Under the pieces are notes generated by a model that saw only the letters and a program-made list of their open reading frames with translations, did no database searches and was not told the origin of the DNA. This document shows positions 1 to 5,359 of a DNA stretch of 5,359 nt, piece by piece; the first letter of the stretch is position 1; each line of letters starts with the position of its first letter. The position numbers and the translations under genes were made by a program. This DNA is from Actinomycetes bacterium (GTDB lineage Bacteria > Actinomycetota > Acidimicrobiia > Acidimicrobiales > Palsa-688). The stretch is from positions 1-5,359 of the forward strand of contig JAKACE010000155.1 of NCBI GenBank assembly GCA_021821705.1, read 5' to 3'.

Positions 1-31
1 GGGAAGGGGGGGGCGGCGGGGAGAGGGCGGG
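1..31 (+). other. G-quadruplex-type G-run tract past the end of the channel-like gene
   Basis: Seen directly: the plus strand carries five runs of three or more G at 1-3, 6-13 (eight in a row), 18-21, 25-27 and 29-31, separated by 2, 4, 3 and 1 bases. This fits the usual pattern for an intramolecular G-quadruplex. The tract begins about 10 bases beyond the stop codon of the minus-strand membrane-protein gene, so the G-rich strand is the template and the transcript would be C-rich. Inference: it could slow RNA polymerase at the end of the operon. It may equally be ordinary high-GC noncoding sequence. It touches the window edge, so its full extent is unknown. Confidence 0.5.
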
Positions 32-41
32 CCGCCAGCGC

Positions 42-1283
42 CTACCGGGCGGCCGTCCCGGCGCCCGGTCCCTCTATCTTTCCCGGGGGGTAGCCCTCTG
101 CAACAGGCAGGACGGCATGGCTCGGGCCGTCACCCGTGACCGGCAGTGAACCCGTAACACCCGACAGGTTCGCGGTGGTGGCCGGAGAGGAGCCGGGGCG
201 GCGGTTCGGCGGCCGCCGCACGGGGATGACCTCGGATTTCCAGCGGCGGGGCCCCGACCACGGCGCTGGCACGGCGTCGGTGCGAAGCGCCAGCGCGTAG
301 GCGAGATCCTCGTAGTTGACACGCCAGCCCCGGAAGTGCGGCCAAGCTTCTGCCACCTCGCGCTCACGGGGGAACTCGACGGCGTCCAGCTGGGCTACCG
401 CCTCGGCAAACTCCTCGAAGGTCAGGCTGATGCCCCGGTCCGGGTCGGGGTCATCGTCGACCCGGTAGCCGAGGGCAGCCCCTATGTCCCGAAGGGCGCT
501 GAACCCGGACCGCAGGGCCAGGCGTGGCTCGATGCGCTCCCTGCTCGGGCAAAGTGCCAGCATCATGGCGGCCGAGTCCATGACGGCGAGCAGGCTGACA
601 AGCCACGACGTCAGGGCGCGGGGGGACCGGAAGCGGACCAGCACCGGGTAGTTGCTGTGGCTCTCGGCCACGTCGGCGGCCCAGCGTTCCCAGCGCTCGT
701 AAAGCGCCGGGAACGTCTCGGACTTGACGGCCACTCCGTACCGGGCCCTCAGCAGCAGCTCCGGGCCCCACGCCGGCGTGCCGGCCCTGGCCCCCAGCAG
801 GGTCACCTCTGTCTCGCGCCGGTTGAAGGCCGAGTACAGCGTGGGCAGGTAGGCGATCTGCAGCGCCACTACCACCACGCCGGTGCCGGCGGCCAAGACA
901 TCCACGGCGGTGCTGGCGGCCCCGGGCGTGTAGACGACGCCCAGGGTGAACATCGAGCTCGCCACCTGCTCCAGGGCCGCCCCCATGCCGTGCACCTGCG
1001 GCCACAGGACCAGGGAGTACGCCACCTCGTAGCCCGCCAGCCATGTGAGCAACTGAGCGACCAGCACGGCCGCTCCCTGGCCGGCCAGGACCCTGTCCTT
1101 GGCCTCATAGGTAGGGAAGGGCCTGAGCAGGACTTGGAACAGGTGGTCCACCGCCGAGTCGACAAGCGTGGACAGGAGGGTGCGCCTGGCTCTCGGCACG
1201 ACCAGGGTCCGCAGGATGTGCCCCGTCACGGCCAGCACCATCACCGCGCCGGCCACGACCGCTATGACATGGACGACAGCCAC
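42..1283 (-). CDS. Ion-channel-like membrane protein with conserved cytoplasmic domain (actinobacterial family)
   Basis: A 413-residue protein. Hydrophobic segments lie at about residues 3-29, 68-95 and 126-150. Between the last two is a re-entrant-loop-like stretch, SSMFTLGVVYTPG (109-121), placed like the pore loop of two-TM potassium channels; the TLG resembles the start of a K+ filter, but the usual GYGD continuation is missing. After the last membrane segment come LQIAYLPTLYSAFNRRE (141-157), a Trp/Glu-rich stretch containing WAADVAESHSNYP (201-213), an acidic DDDPDPD (276-282) and WPHFRGWRVNYE (314-325). From memory, this order matches a conserved actinobacterial family often labelled two-pore-domain or ion channel family protein. 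Residues from about 355 on are Pro/Gly-rich and probably disordered. The GTG at 1283 is chosen because it puts the first hydrophobic segment at the N-terminus; no clear Shine-Dalgarno precedes it, and ATG at 1241 is possible. It starts 37 bases after the phzF-like stop, probably in the same transcript. Transported ion unknown. Confidence 0.85.
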   Translation of the reverse strand: MAVVHVIAVVAGAVMVLAVTGHILRTLVVPRARRTLLSTLVDSAVDHLFQVLLRPFPTYEAKDRVLAGQGAAVLVAQLLTWLAGYEVAYSLVLWPQVHGMGAALEQVASSMFTLGVVYTPGAASTAVDVLAAGTGVVVVALQIAYLPTLYSAFNRRETEVTLLGARAGTPAWGPELLLRARYGVAVKSETFPALYERWERWAADVAESHSNYPVLVRFRSPRALTSWLVSLLAVMDSAAMMLALCPSRERIEPRLALRSGFSALRDIGAALGYRVDDDPDPDRGISLTFEEFAEAVAQLDAVEFPREREVAEAWPHFRGWRVNYEDLAYALALRTDAVPAPWSGPRRWKSEVIPVRRPPNRRPGSSPATTANLSGVTGSLPVTGDGPSHAVLPVAEGYPPGKIEGPGAGTAAR

Positions 1284-1320
1284 CAGGCCAGTCTGGCGGG
1301 CCCCGGCGCTGGACGCCCGG

Positions 1321-2253
1321 TCAGGCCGATATGCGGCCCCGCACGCAGCTCACGGTACGCCCGGCCACCCAGACCACCCCGTGGTTGTCGAGCTCGATGT
1401 GGACCACGCCCTTCCGGCCCAGCGCACCACCCTGGCTGGCGGCGTAAGGCGAGCTCACCTTGCCCGCTCCCAGCAGCCATTGCGCCAATGAGGCGTTGAG
1501 GCTCCCCGTCACCGGGTCCTCGGCCACCGCCCCGAGCGGGCCCTTGGGAAAGAAGGCCCTGACCTCGTATGCCGCCGGGGCGCCCGGCGGGTGGAAGCCC
1601 ACCAGCCCAACCTTGTGGTCGAGGCGCCTGGGTGGGGCCACGTCGAGCACAGCCTGGGCACTGGCAAGCTGCAGGGCCACCCAGCCCGGGCCGTTGTCGA
1701 CCCATTGGGCTGCCTCTATGTCTCCTCGGCCCAGGCCGAGGGCGCCGGCCAGCTCGGCCACCAGGGCGTCCTCGACCGGCCCCGAGCGCACGAGCGGAGG
1801 CGCAGCGAAAGCCAGGCCTCGAGCGGTGCGGCGCAACCCGACGAGCCCGGCACCGCATTCCTGCGTCAGGGTGCGGCCGGCGGGCACCCGGGACAGCGGC
1901 TCACCGCTGGCCTCGAGCCAGGCATGAGCGGTGCCGAGGGTTGGATGGCCGGCGAAGGCCAGCTCCTCCGCCGGGGTGAAGATGCGCACCCGGTAGTCCG
2001 CGCCCACCCTGGTTGGGGGCAGCACGAAAGTGGTCTCGGACAGGTTGGTCCAACTTGCCACCCTGCGCATCTGTGCATCGCTCAGGCCTTGGGCCCCGAG
2101 CACGACGGCAAGGGGGTTGCCAAGGAAGGGCTCGGCGCCGAAAACGTCCACCTGGACAAAAGCAAGATCGGCGGCGGCCTGCCCGCCCTCATGGGCCTCA
2201 TGCGCCGGCCCCGAGGTCTCGGCGGCACCCGGCTGGGCCGTGGCAGCGCTCAC
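1321..2253 (-). CDS. PhzF-family phenazine biosynthesis-like isomerase/epimerase
   Basis: A 310-residue cytosolic protein of the PhzF/diaminopimelate-epimerase fold. The family signatures occur in order: FVQVDVFG...GNPLAV (32-50), NLSETTFVLPP (70-80) with the Glu at 73 corresponding to the catalytic Glu45 of Pseudomonas PhzF, RIFTPAEELAFAGHPTLGTAH (split as 90-99 and 100-110), DNGPGWVALQL (186-196), EDPVTGSLN (245-253), and a C-terminal SQGGALGRKG (273-282) followed by the usual short beta strands. The catalytic core looks intact. True PhzF isomerises DHHA in phenazine synthesis, but most members act on unknown substrates and no other phz gene is visible here, so the symbol phzF is not assigned. 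The start is GTG at 2253, overlapping the TGA of the upstream HTH gene as GTGA, which indicates translational coupling; there is only a weak AGG upstream. The first 30 residues (Ala/Glu/His/Gly-rich) extend beyond the usual family start, and I see no later start codon before the conserved domain. Confidence 0.93.
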   Translation of the reverse strand: MSAATAQPGAAETSGPAHEAHEGGQAAADLAFVQVDVFGAEPFLGNPLAVVLGAQGLSDAQMRRVASWTNLSETTFVLPPTRVGADYRVRIFTPAEELAFAGHPTLGTAHAWLEASGEPLSRVPAGRTLTQECGAGLVGLRRTARGLAFAAPPLVRSGPVEDALVAELAGALGLGRGDIEAAQWVDNGPGWVALQLASAQAVLDVAPPRRLDHKVGLVGFHPPGAPAAYEVRAFFPKGPLGAVAEDPVTGSLNASLAQWLLGAGKVSSPYAASQGGALGRKGVVHIELDNHGVVWVAGRTVSCVRGRISA

Positions 2254-2747
2254 TCGAAGTTGCCTGGGGCGACCGCCCCGGCGCCCTCGGCCACCCCCAG
2301 TCCTCGAAGGCCGAGCCCGTTGCCAGTAGGGCCTGGGTTGGAGCCGGGGGCACCGGCACGCTCGCCATTGGCAGGGCGGCCACTACCGGCCGCTTCGTAG
2401 CGCTTCAGGAGCATCGAGATGCGTTGGTGGCTCACGCCGAAGAGCCTGGAGATAGCGCTCACCCCGGCACCCTCGGTGGTCAGTTCGTGGACCAGCGCCT
2501 TGCGCAACTGGCTCGCCGTGCGCAACAGCCGCCTCGTCATGTGCTCGGCCAGCCCGAGGGCTCTCTGGGGCCCACCGGCGGCCATCGCCTGCATGACCGT
2601 CTGCCCGGCGGCGCGCTCGGCGCTCACCCGACGTGACTCCTCGGCCAGTACCCGGCTCTCGCGGGCTGTCGTCTCGGCCGCCTCGGCTACCGCTTCGAGA
2701 GCGTCCGCCACCGGGTCTTCGATGGTGACCAACTCGTCGGTCTGCAC
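2250..2747 (-). CDS. Small helix-turn-helix protein, putative DNA-binding regulator
   Basis: A 165-residue protein. Residues 10-58 are Ala/Glu/Arg-rich and predicted by eye to be helical, perhaps a coiled coil. Residues 60-90 form further helices (EHMTRRLLRTASQLRKALVH). Residues 88-117 form a classic helix-turn-helix of the sigma-region-4/resolvase type, with GAGVSAISRLFGVSHQRIS at 93-111 and a recognition helix at about 106-117. The last 45 residues are Gly/Pro-rich and probably disordered. I recognise the architecture from small actinobacterial proteins but no named family. GTG at 2747 is chosen because AAGGAG (2758-2753) lies five bases upstream and a candidate promoter sits just before it. 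A longer in-frame version from GTG at 2915 would add 56 residues with many A/T third positions, unlike coding sequence here. Its TGA overlaps the start of the PhzF-like gene, so it is likely co-translated with it and may regulate this unit; that role is inference. Confidence 0.82.
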   Translation of the reverse strand: MQTDELVTIEDPVADALEAVAEAAETTARESRVLAEESRRVSAERAAGQTVMQAMAAGGPQRALGLAEHMTRRLLRTASQLRKALVHELTTEGAGVSAISRLFGVSHQRISMLLKRYEAAGSGRPANGERAGAPGSNPGPTGNGLGLRGLGVAEGAGAVAPGNFE

Positions 2748-2752
2748 GACAT

Positions 2753-2758
2753 CTCCTT
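2753..2758 (-). promoter_or_regulatory. Ribosome binding site of the HTH gene
   Basis: The minus strand reads AAGGAG here, five bases before the GTG at 2747. It is the strongest Shine-Dalgarno match in the window and decides the start of the HTH gene in favour of the shorter protein. Confidence 0.8.
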
Positions 2759-2774
2759 TCGGCCTTTCGTGGCC

Positions 2775-2802
2775 ATTATCCCCACAACCGCGCCCGCCAA
2801 AA
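2775..2802 (-). promoter_or_regulatory. Candidate sigma-70-type promoter for the HTH-PhzF-channel unit
   Basis: On the minus strand GATAAT (2780-2775) differs from the TATAAT consensus at one position, and TTTTGG (2802-2797) lies 16 bases upstream as a poor -35 candidate. Transcription would start near 2768, giving a leader of about 20 bases that just covers the AAGGAG site. The -10 is one of few A/T-rich hexamers in a very GC-rich region, which gives it some weight. The -35 match is weak, so the assignment rests mainly on position. Confidence 0.4.
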
Positions 2803-2955
2803 GTTGCGGCCCTGCCCGTGCCTGTTTGGCCGGGCCGGCTCCGAGCCGGTACCGCCGGGCGGCGGCCGGCGCGGAGGGGGTGAAACGGGGTCATACCCAC
2901 GGGGACAATTTTCACGACATGCCCCTGAGCGCAAGCACCGATGGCTGGAGAGGGA

Positions 2956-2981
2956 GCCGGTGGCCCAGCTGACGGCCCGGC
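2956..2981 (-). terminator. Possible terminator hairpin after the double-propeller gene
   Basis: GCCGG at 2956-2960 pairs with CCGGC at 2977-2981, and GCC at 2963-2965 pairs with GGC at 2974-2976. This leaves a two-base bulge and an eight-base loop. The hairpin lies 28 bases past the TAG of the upstream gene in the direction of transcription. No U-run follows, only a pyrimidine-rich CTCCCTCTCC stretch. Such U-less GC hairpins are often proposed as terminators in actinobacteria, but a stem this short can arise by chance at this GC content. Confidence 0.25.
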
Positions 2982-3008
2982 ACATCCGAACCCCTGTCGT
3001 CGGACGGC

Positions 3009-5333
3009 CTAGCCGGTCACGGGGTGGGTCGGAAAGGTGCCACCAGGCCCGAGGATGTCGAACCCGTCCGGCGTATTGAGCAGCCCGGGGGCCGTGCCGG
3101 CCACTCCGGTGTGCCCGTACTGCCACACCACGGCGTTTGTCTTGGGGTCGATGGCAACGATGCGGTCGTTGTAATCGTCGTTCAGCATCACAACGCCGGA
3201 CGGCAGCATCTCGCCCAGCGACGGCTGGTTCAGTTCGCCTGGTCCCGAGAGGGGCTTGTAACGGTACAGGACCTGCCCGGCACGGTTGAAGAACAGGAAA
3301 GACCCGGGGTTTTCGTAGTCGGCAACCATGTACTCGCCATGCCCGAGCGGTTGGGGGTCCGAGGGGTAGTTGATGGGCAGGTGCACGCTCCAGAGCATCT
3401 TGCCCTGGGGCGTGTACTCGTCGATCCAGGAGCCGTTTATCTCCGATACCAGGATGTTGCCGTCTGCCAGGGGCGTGTCCCCGTTTGGCGAGCCGAGGTA
3501 GTTGGGAGGATTGTGGTAGCAGACGGTGGAGGTGCCGATCTGCTTGATTACGGTCTTTGTGGCCGGGTCGATGAAGAGGATACGGCAGTTCTTGGGGTCG
3601 GCGACCACCACCTCACCGTTTTTGAGCAGGTAGGCGTCGTCGGGGTTGTTGAGGTAGCCGGGAGCGTAACCGGCCTGGCGCGGGTGCCCGTACTGCCAGA
3701 GGACCTTGCCCGAGGGGTAGCCGATCTCGACCAGGGTCTCGTTTTCTTCCTGGTTCGAGATGATGGCGGTGCCGTGGTGTATGAAGAAGGCGTCGTCCGG
3801 GAAATAAAAACCGCCCGGTGGTGGGGGCGCAGTCCTGTTCGGGTACTCCCATATGCGCTTGCCCGTGTCGTCGAGCACCAGAAGGCGGTTGTTGCCCCGG
3901 TCGGCGATCAGCAGCTTGTCCCCGAAATAGGGTGAACCCGCCCCCGGGACGCCGGCATAACCGAAGCCCGTGTTGGGCGATACCACCTGGGAGTAGGCCG
4001 TCTGCGCCCCTCCGCTCACCTCGCCGCCGATCATCCAGAGGCGCCCACCGTTGACGGAGGCCCCGGCGTAGGCCACGGGGACCTGGAGTGAGCCCGCCAC
4101 CAGGAACTTCCCGGTGGCAACGTCGTAGGCGTACACGGTACCCGACGGCCCCCCGGCCGCCCCCGCTACCGATGCCGTCTGCCCCCCGGCGAGGTAGATG
4201 TGACCGCCCAGCGAAGCCGCGGCCGCACCTGCCAGCGCCTGTGGCAGCTGTCCGAGCACGCGTGACGCGCCTGTGGAGGGCTCGACCACCTGGACAGTCG
4301 GGACCGGGGTGCCGCTCAGCGTCGAGCCACCGAAGACGTATATGTTGCCACCGGAGACAGCCAGGGCGGGGTACCGCACCGGCACCGCCAGTTTGGCCAC
4401 GGCCCGGAAGTGCACCCCGTCCGTCGTTGCCAGCACGCTCGGGTCCAGAGCCGTGCCGCTGTAGCCGCCCACGACGTAGGCCGTGCCTGCGATGGTGACG
4501 GCGGAGGCGTCGGCACGCGCTCCGGGCAGGGTGCCGAGCGACGACGCAGTGCCCGCTGCGCTGACCCCCTGCGCATAGTCCGCAGGCGCGCTCGACCCGC
4601 CGCCCAGGACGAGGTCGTTGCCGCCCACCTGGGCGGAGGCAGCATCGTGAGTGGCCGAGGGAAGGCTGGACAGCAGGGTCAGCCCACCCGTAGCCAGGTC
4701 GAGGCGGAACACACCCACCTGGGAACCACCGGAGGTCTCGCCACCGGCGACCACCATGCTGCCGGCACCGTCGGGCAGGACGGCCTCACGGCTTATGGGC
4801 GCCTGCAACTGCCAATCGACCAACCCGGCCTCCACCGCCGGTATCCCCGAACCGGCGCCCGCCGTGAACGCGCCGGCGCCCCGACCACGACCAGGTGCGT
4901 TGTGCTTGCCGACACCCCTGGCGGCCGCGCCTGCGGCGCCTGCGGCGGCCGCAGAGCCGGTGGAGCGGTGGGCGCGGGCAGGAGCCGAGGCGGAGCCACC
5001 GGCCGTGTGCCCGCTCCCTGAAGCACCGCCCGAGGTCGCCGCCACTACTGCGACCAGGACAACCGCGCCGACCAGGGCGCCCCCGGTGAGCGCGGCCCGC
5101 CTCCTGCGCAGCACGACGTGGCCGGCGGGCCCAGCGCCGCGGGTGTCGCCGGGTGGAGCCACCCGGCGGCTACGCCCCTCCGCCCGCTCACCGGACCTGG
5201 CCTGCTCCTGCTCTTGGCGCTGAGCCCGCAGCCGGGGCGGCCCCGCCACCGCTCGCTGCGGGCGGGTCACCGGCCCGTCGGTTGGGGAGACCTCCCCATA
5301 GTCGGAGGCCCCATAAGTGCCGCCCTGGCTCAC
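3009..5333 (-). CDS. Membrane-anchored double beta-propeller protein (Kelch repeats plus NHL/PQQ-like repeats)
   Basis: A 774-residue protein. Residues 1-78 are hydrophilic and Arg/Gln-rich, ending in RRRR. Residues 80-99 are a single membrane segment. The basic flank predicts N-terminus inside and the bulk outside, with no lipobox or cleavage motif evident. Residues 100-165 are a Gly/Ala/Ser linker. Residues 185-455 hold six Kelch-type blades, each with a hydrophobic strand ending in GG (197, 244, 289, 335, 383, 436), spaced 45-53 residues. Residues 468-765 hold a second propeller with repeated strands RIWEY, VLWQYGH, VIKQIG, MLWSV, VLYRY and VVWQYGH, and the NHL-like phrase LIADRGNNRLLVLD. 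Similar Kelch and PQQ-like ectoproteins are, from memory, common in Acidimicrobiia and Thermoleophilia and have no known function. I see no catalytic motif; ligand or partner binding at the cell surface is inference. GTG at 5333 is chosen for its GGGAGGG site; the frame stays open to the window edge, with TTG at 5357 the alternative. Confidence 0.88.
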   Translation of the reverse strand: MSQGGTYGASDYGEVSPTDGPVTRPQRAVAGPPRLRAQRQEQEQARSGERAEGRSRRVAPPGDTRGAGPAGHVVLRRRRAALTGGALVGAVVLVAVVAATSGGASGSGHTAGGSASAPARAHRSTGSAAAAGAAGAAARGVGKHNAPGRGRGAGAFTAGAGSGIPAVEAGLVDWQLQAPISREAVLPDGAGSMVVAGGETSGGSQVGVFRLDLATGGLTLLSSLPSATHDAASAQVGGNDLVLGGGSSAPADYAQGVSAAGTASSLGTLPGARADASAVTIAGTAYVVGGYSGTALDPSVLATTDGVHFRAVAKLAVPVRYPALAVSGGNIYVFGGSTLSGTPVPTVQVVEPSTGASRVLGQLPQALAGAAAASLGGHIYLAGGQTASVAGAAGGPSGTVYAYDVATGKFLVAGSLQVPVAYAGASVNGGRLWMIGGEVSGGAQTAYSQVVSPNTGFGYAGVPGAGSPYFGDKLLIADRGNNRLLVLDDTGKRIWEYPNRTAPPPPGGFYFPDDAFFIHHGTAIISNQEENETLVEIGYPSGKVLWQYGHPRQAGYAPGYLNNPDDAYLLKNGEVVVADPKNCRILFIDPATKTVIKQIGTSTVCYHNPPNYLGSPNGDTPLADGNILVSEINGSWIDEYTPQGKMLWSVHLPINYPSDPQPLGHGEYMVADYENPGSFLFFNRAGQVLYRYKPLSGPGELNQPSLGEMLPSGVVMLNDDYNDRIVAIDPKTNAVVWQYGHTGVAGTAPGLLNTPDGFDILGPGGTFPTHPVTG
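4921..4952. repeat. Short GC tandem repeat in the linker-coding part of the propeller gene
   Basis: Two direct copies of the nine-base unit CGCCTGCGG (4928-4945) are bracketed by two copies of the palindrome GCGGCCGC (4921-4928 and 4945-4952). On the coding strand they specify the Ala/Gly run around residues 128-138 of the extracellular linker. The repeat length is a multiple of three, so copy-number change would lengthen or shorten the linker without breaking the frame. Confidence 0.6.
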
Positions 5334-5337
5334 AATG

Positions 5338-5344
5338 CCCTCCC
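5338..5344 (-). promoter_or_regulatory. Ribosome binding site of the double-propeller gene
   Basis: The minus strand reads GGGAGGG here, ending four bases before GTG at 5333. It supports this start over TTG at 5357, which has only two bases visible upstream and would add MCGRWEGI to the N-terminus. Confidence 0.65.
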
Positions 5345-5359
5345 ACCGGCCACACAACG

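Larger units (their letters stand above)
2748..3008. other. Intergenic region between the double-propeller gene and the HTH gene
   Basis: This 261-base gap holds a weak terminator-like hairpin at 2956-2981, an A/T-richer patch at 2901-2920, and the candidate promoter and ribosome binding site at 2753-2802. The minus-strand frame is open through 2915-2748 in phase with the HTH gene, but its third positions are A or T in roughly a third of codons, which argues against translation. I see no tRNA, small-RNA signature or riboswitch that I can defend. Confidence 0.6.

Noticed and set aside
129..140. Inverted repeat GTCAC-CC-GTGAC
   Set aside because: It lies inside the coding region of the channel-like gene and its two-base spacer is too short for an RNA hairpin. 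Five-base arms are expected by chance.
1284..1320. Possible terminator between the PhzF-like and channel-like genes
   Set aside because: Only a four-base GGCG/CGCC stem can be formed and there is no U-tract. The short gap is better read as continuity of the transcript.
336..1499. A 387-codon open frame on the plus strand, antisense to the channel-like gene
   Set aside because: Its translation is Gly/Arg/His/Gln-rich without any recognisable domain, while the minus-strand frame has clear membrane segments and family motifs. It is the usual antisense shadow of a high-GC gene.
1591..2636. Overlapping plus-strand open frames across the PhzF-like and HTH genes
   Set aside because: They have no convincing ribosome binding sites or domains and overlap well-supported minus-strand genes along their whole length.
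2748..2915. A 56-residue N-terminal extension of the HTH protein from GTG at 2915
   Set aside because: Its third positions are much less GC-biased than the rest of the gene, it spans the candidate promoter, and the AAGGAG site points to GTG at 2747. It is kept only as a low-interest observation.
2976..2996. tRNA-like GGGGTTCGGAT on the minus strand of the intergenic region
   Set aside because: The bases flanking the TTC loop do not pair into a five-base T-stem, and no anticodon or acceptor stem fits around it.
3024..3935. A 303-codon open frame on the plus strand, antisense to the second propeller
   Set aside because: It mirrors the third-position bias of the minus-strand gene and shows no domain. 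The propeller repeats on the minus strand explain the sequence.

Overview
The window is a stretch of high-GC (by eye close to 70%) bacterial chromosome with strong G/C preference at third codon positions, GTG start codons and Shine-Dalgarno sites of the GGAG/GGGAGG type. These traits, and the protein families present, point to an actinobacterium. My impression is a soil or uncultured lineage such as Acidimicrobiia or Thermoleophilia, but no marker gene fixes this. All four genes I can support lie on the minus strand. The long open frames on the plus strand are antisense shadows of them. I see no rRNA, tRNA, CRISPR array, insertion sequence or attachment site.

Layout in the direction of transcription (right to left). 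(1) 5333-3009: a 774-residue protein with a short basic cytoplasmic N-terminus, one membrane anchor, a Gly/Ala/Ser-rich linker and two consecutive beta-propellers outside the membrane: a six-blade Kelch type, then an NHL/PQQ-like type. (2) 3008-2748: a 261-base intergenic region with a weak terminator-like hairpin near its upstream end and a candidate promoter and strong ribosome binding site near its downstream end. (3) 2747-2250: a 165-residue protein with an N-terminal helical region and a helix-turn-helix. (4) 2253-1321: a PhzF-family isomerase-like enzyme whose GTG start overlaps the previous stop codon (GTGA). (5) 1283-42: a 413-residue membrane protein with an ion-channel-like pore region and a conserved cytoplasmic part, 37 bases after the PhzF stop. 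(6) 31-1: a G-run-rich tract on the template strand just past the last stop codon.

Genes 3 to 5 look like one transcription unit (HTH protein, PhzF-like enzyme, channel-like membrane protein). The first two are translationally coupled. Nothing in the sequence names a substrate, so a shared pathway is only inference. The two-propeller protein is a separate unit. No strong evidence of a wholly new system was found. The points most worth following are the atypical pore sequence of the membrane protein, the double-propeller ectoprotein with regular 51-residue blades, and the coupled HTH-PhzF pair.
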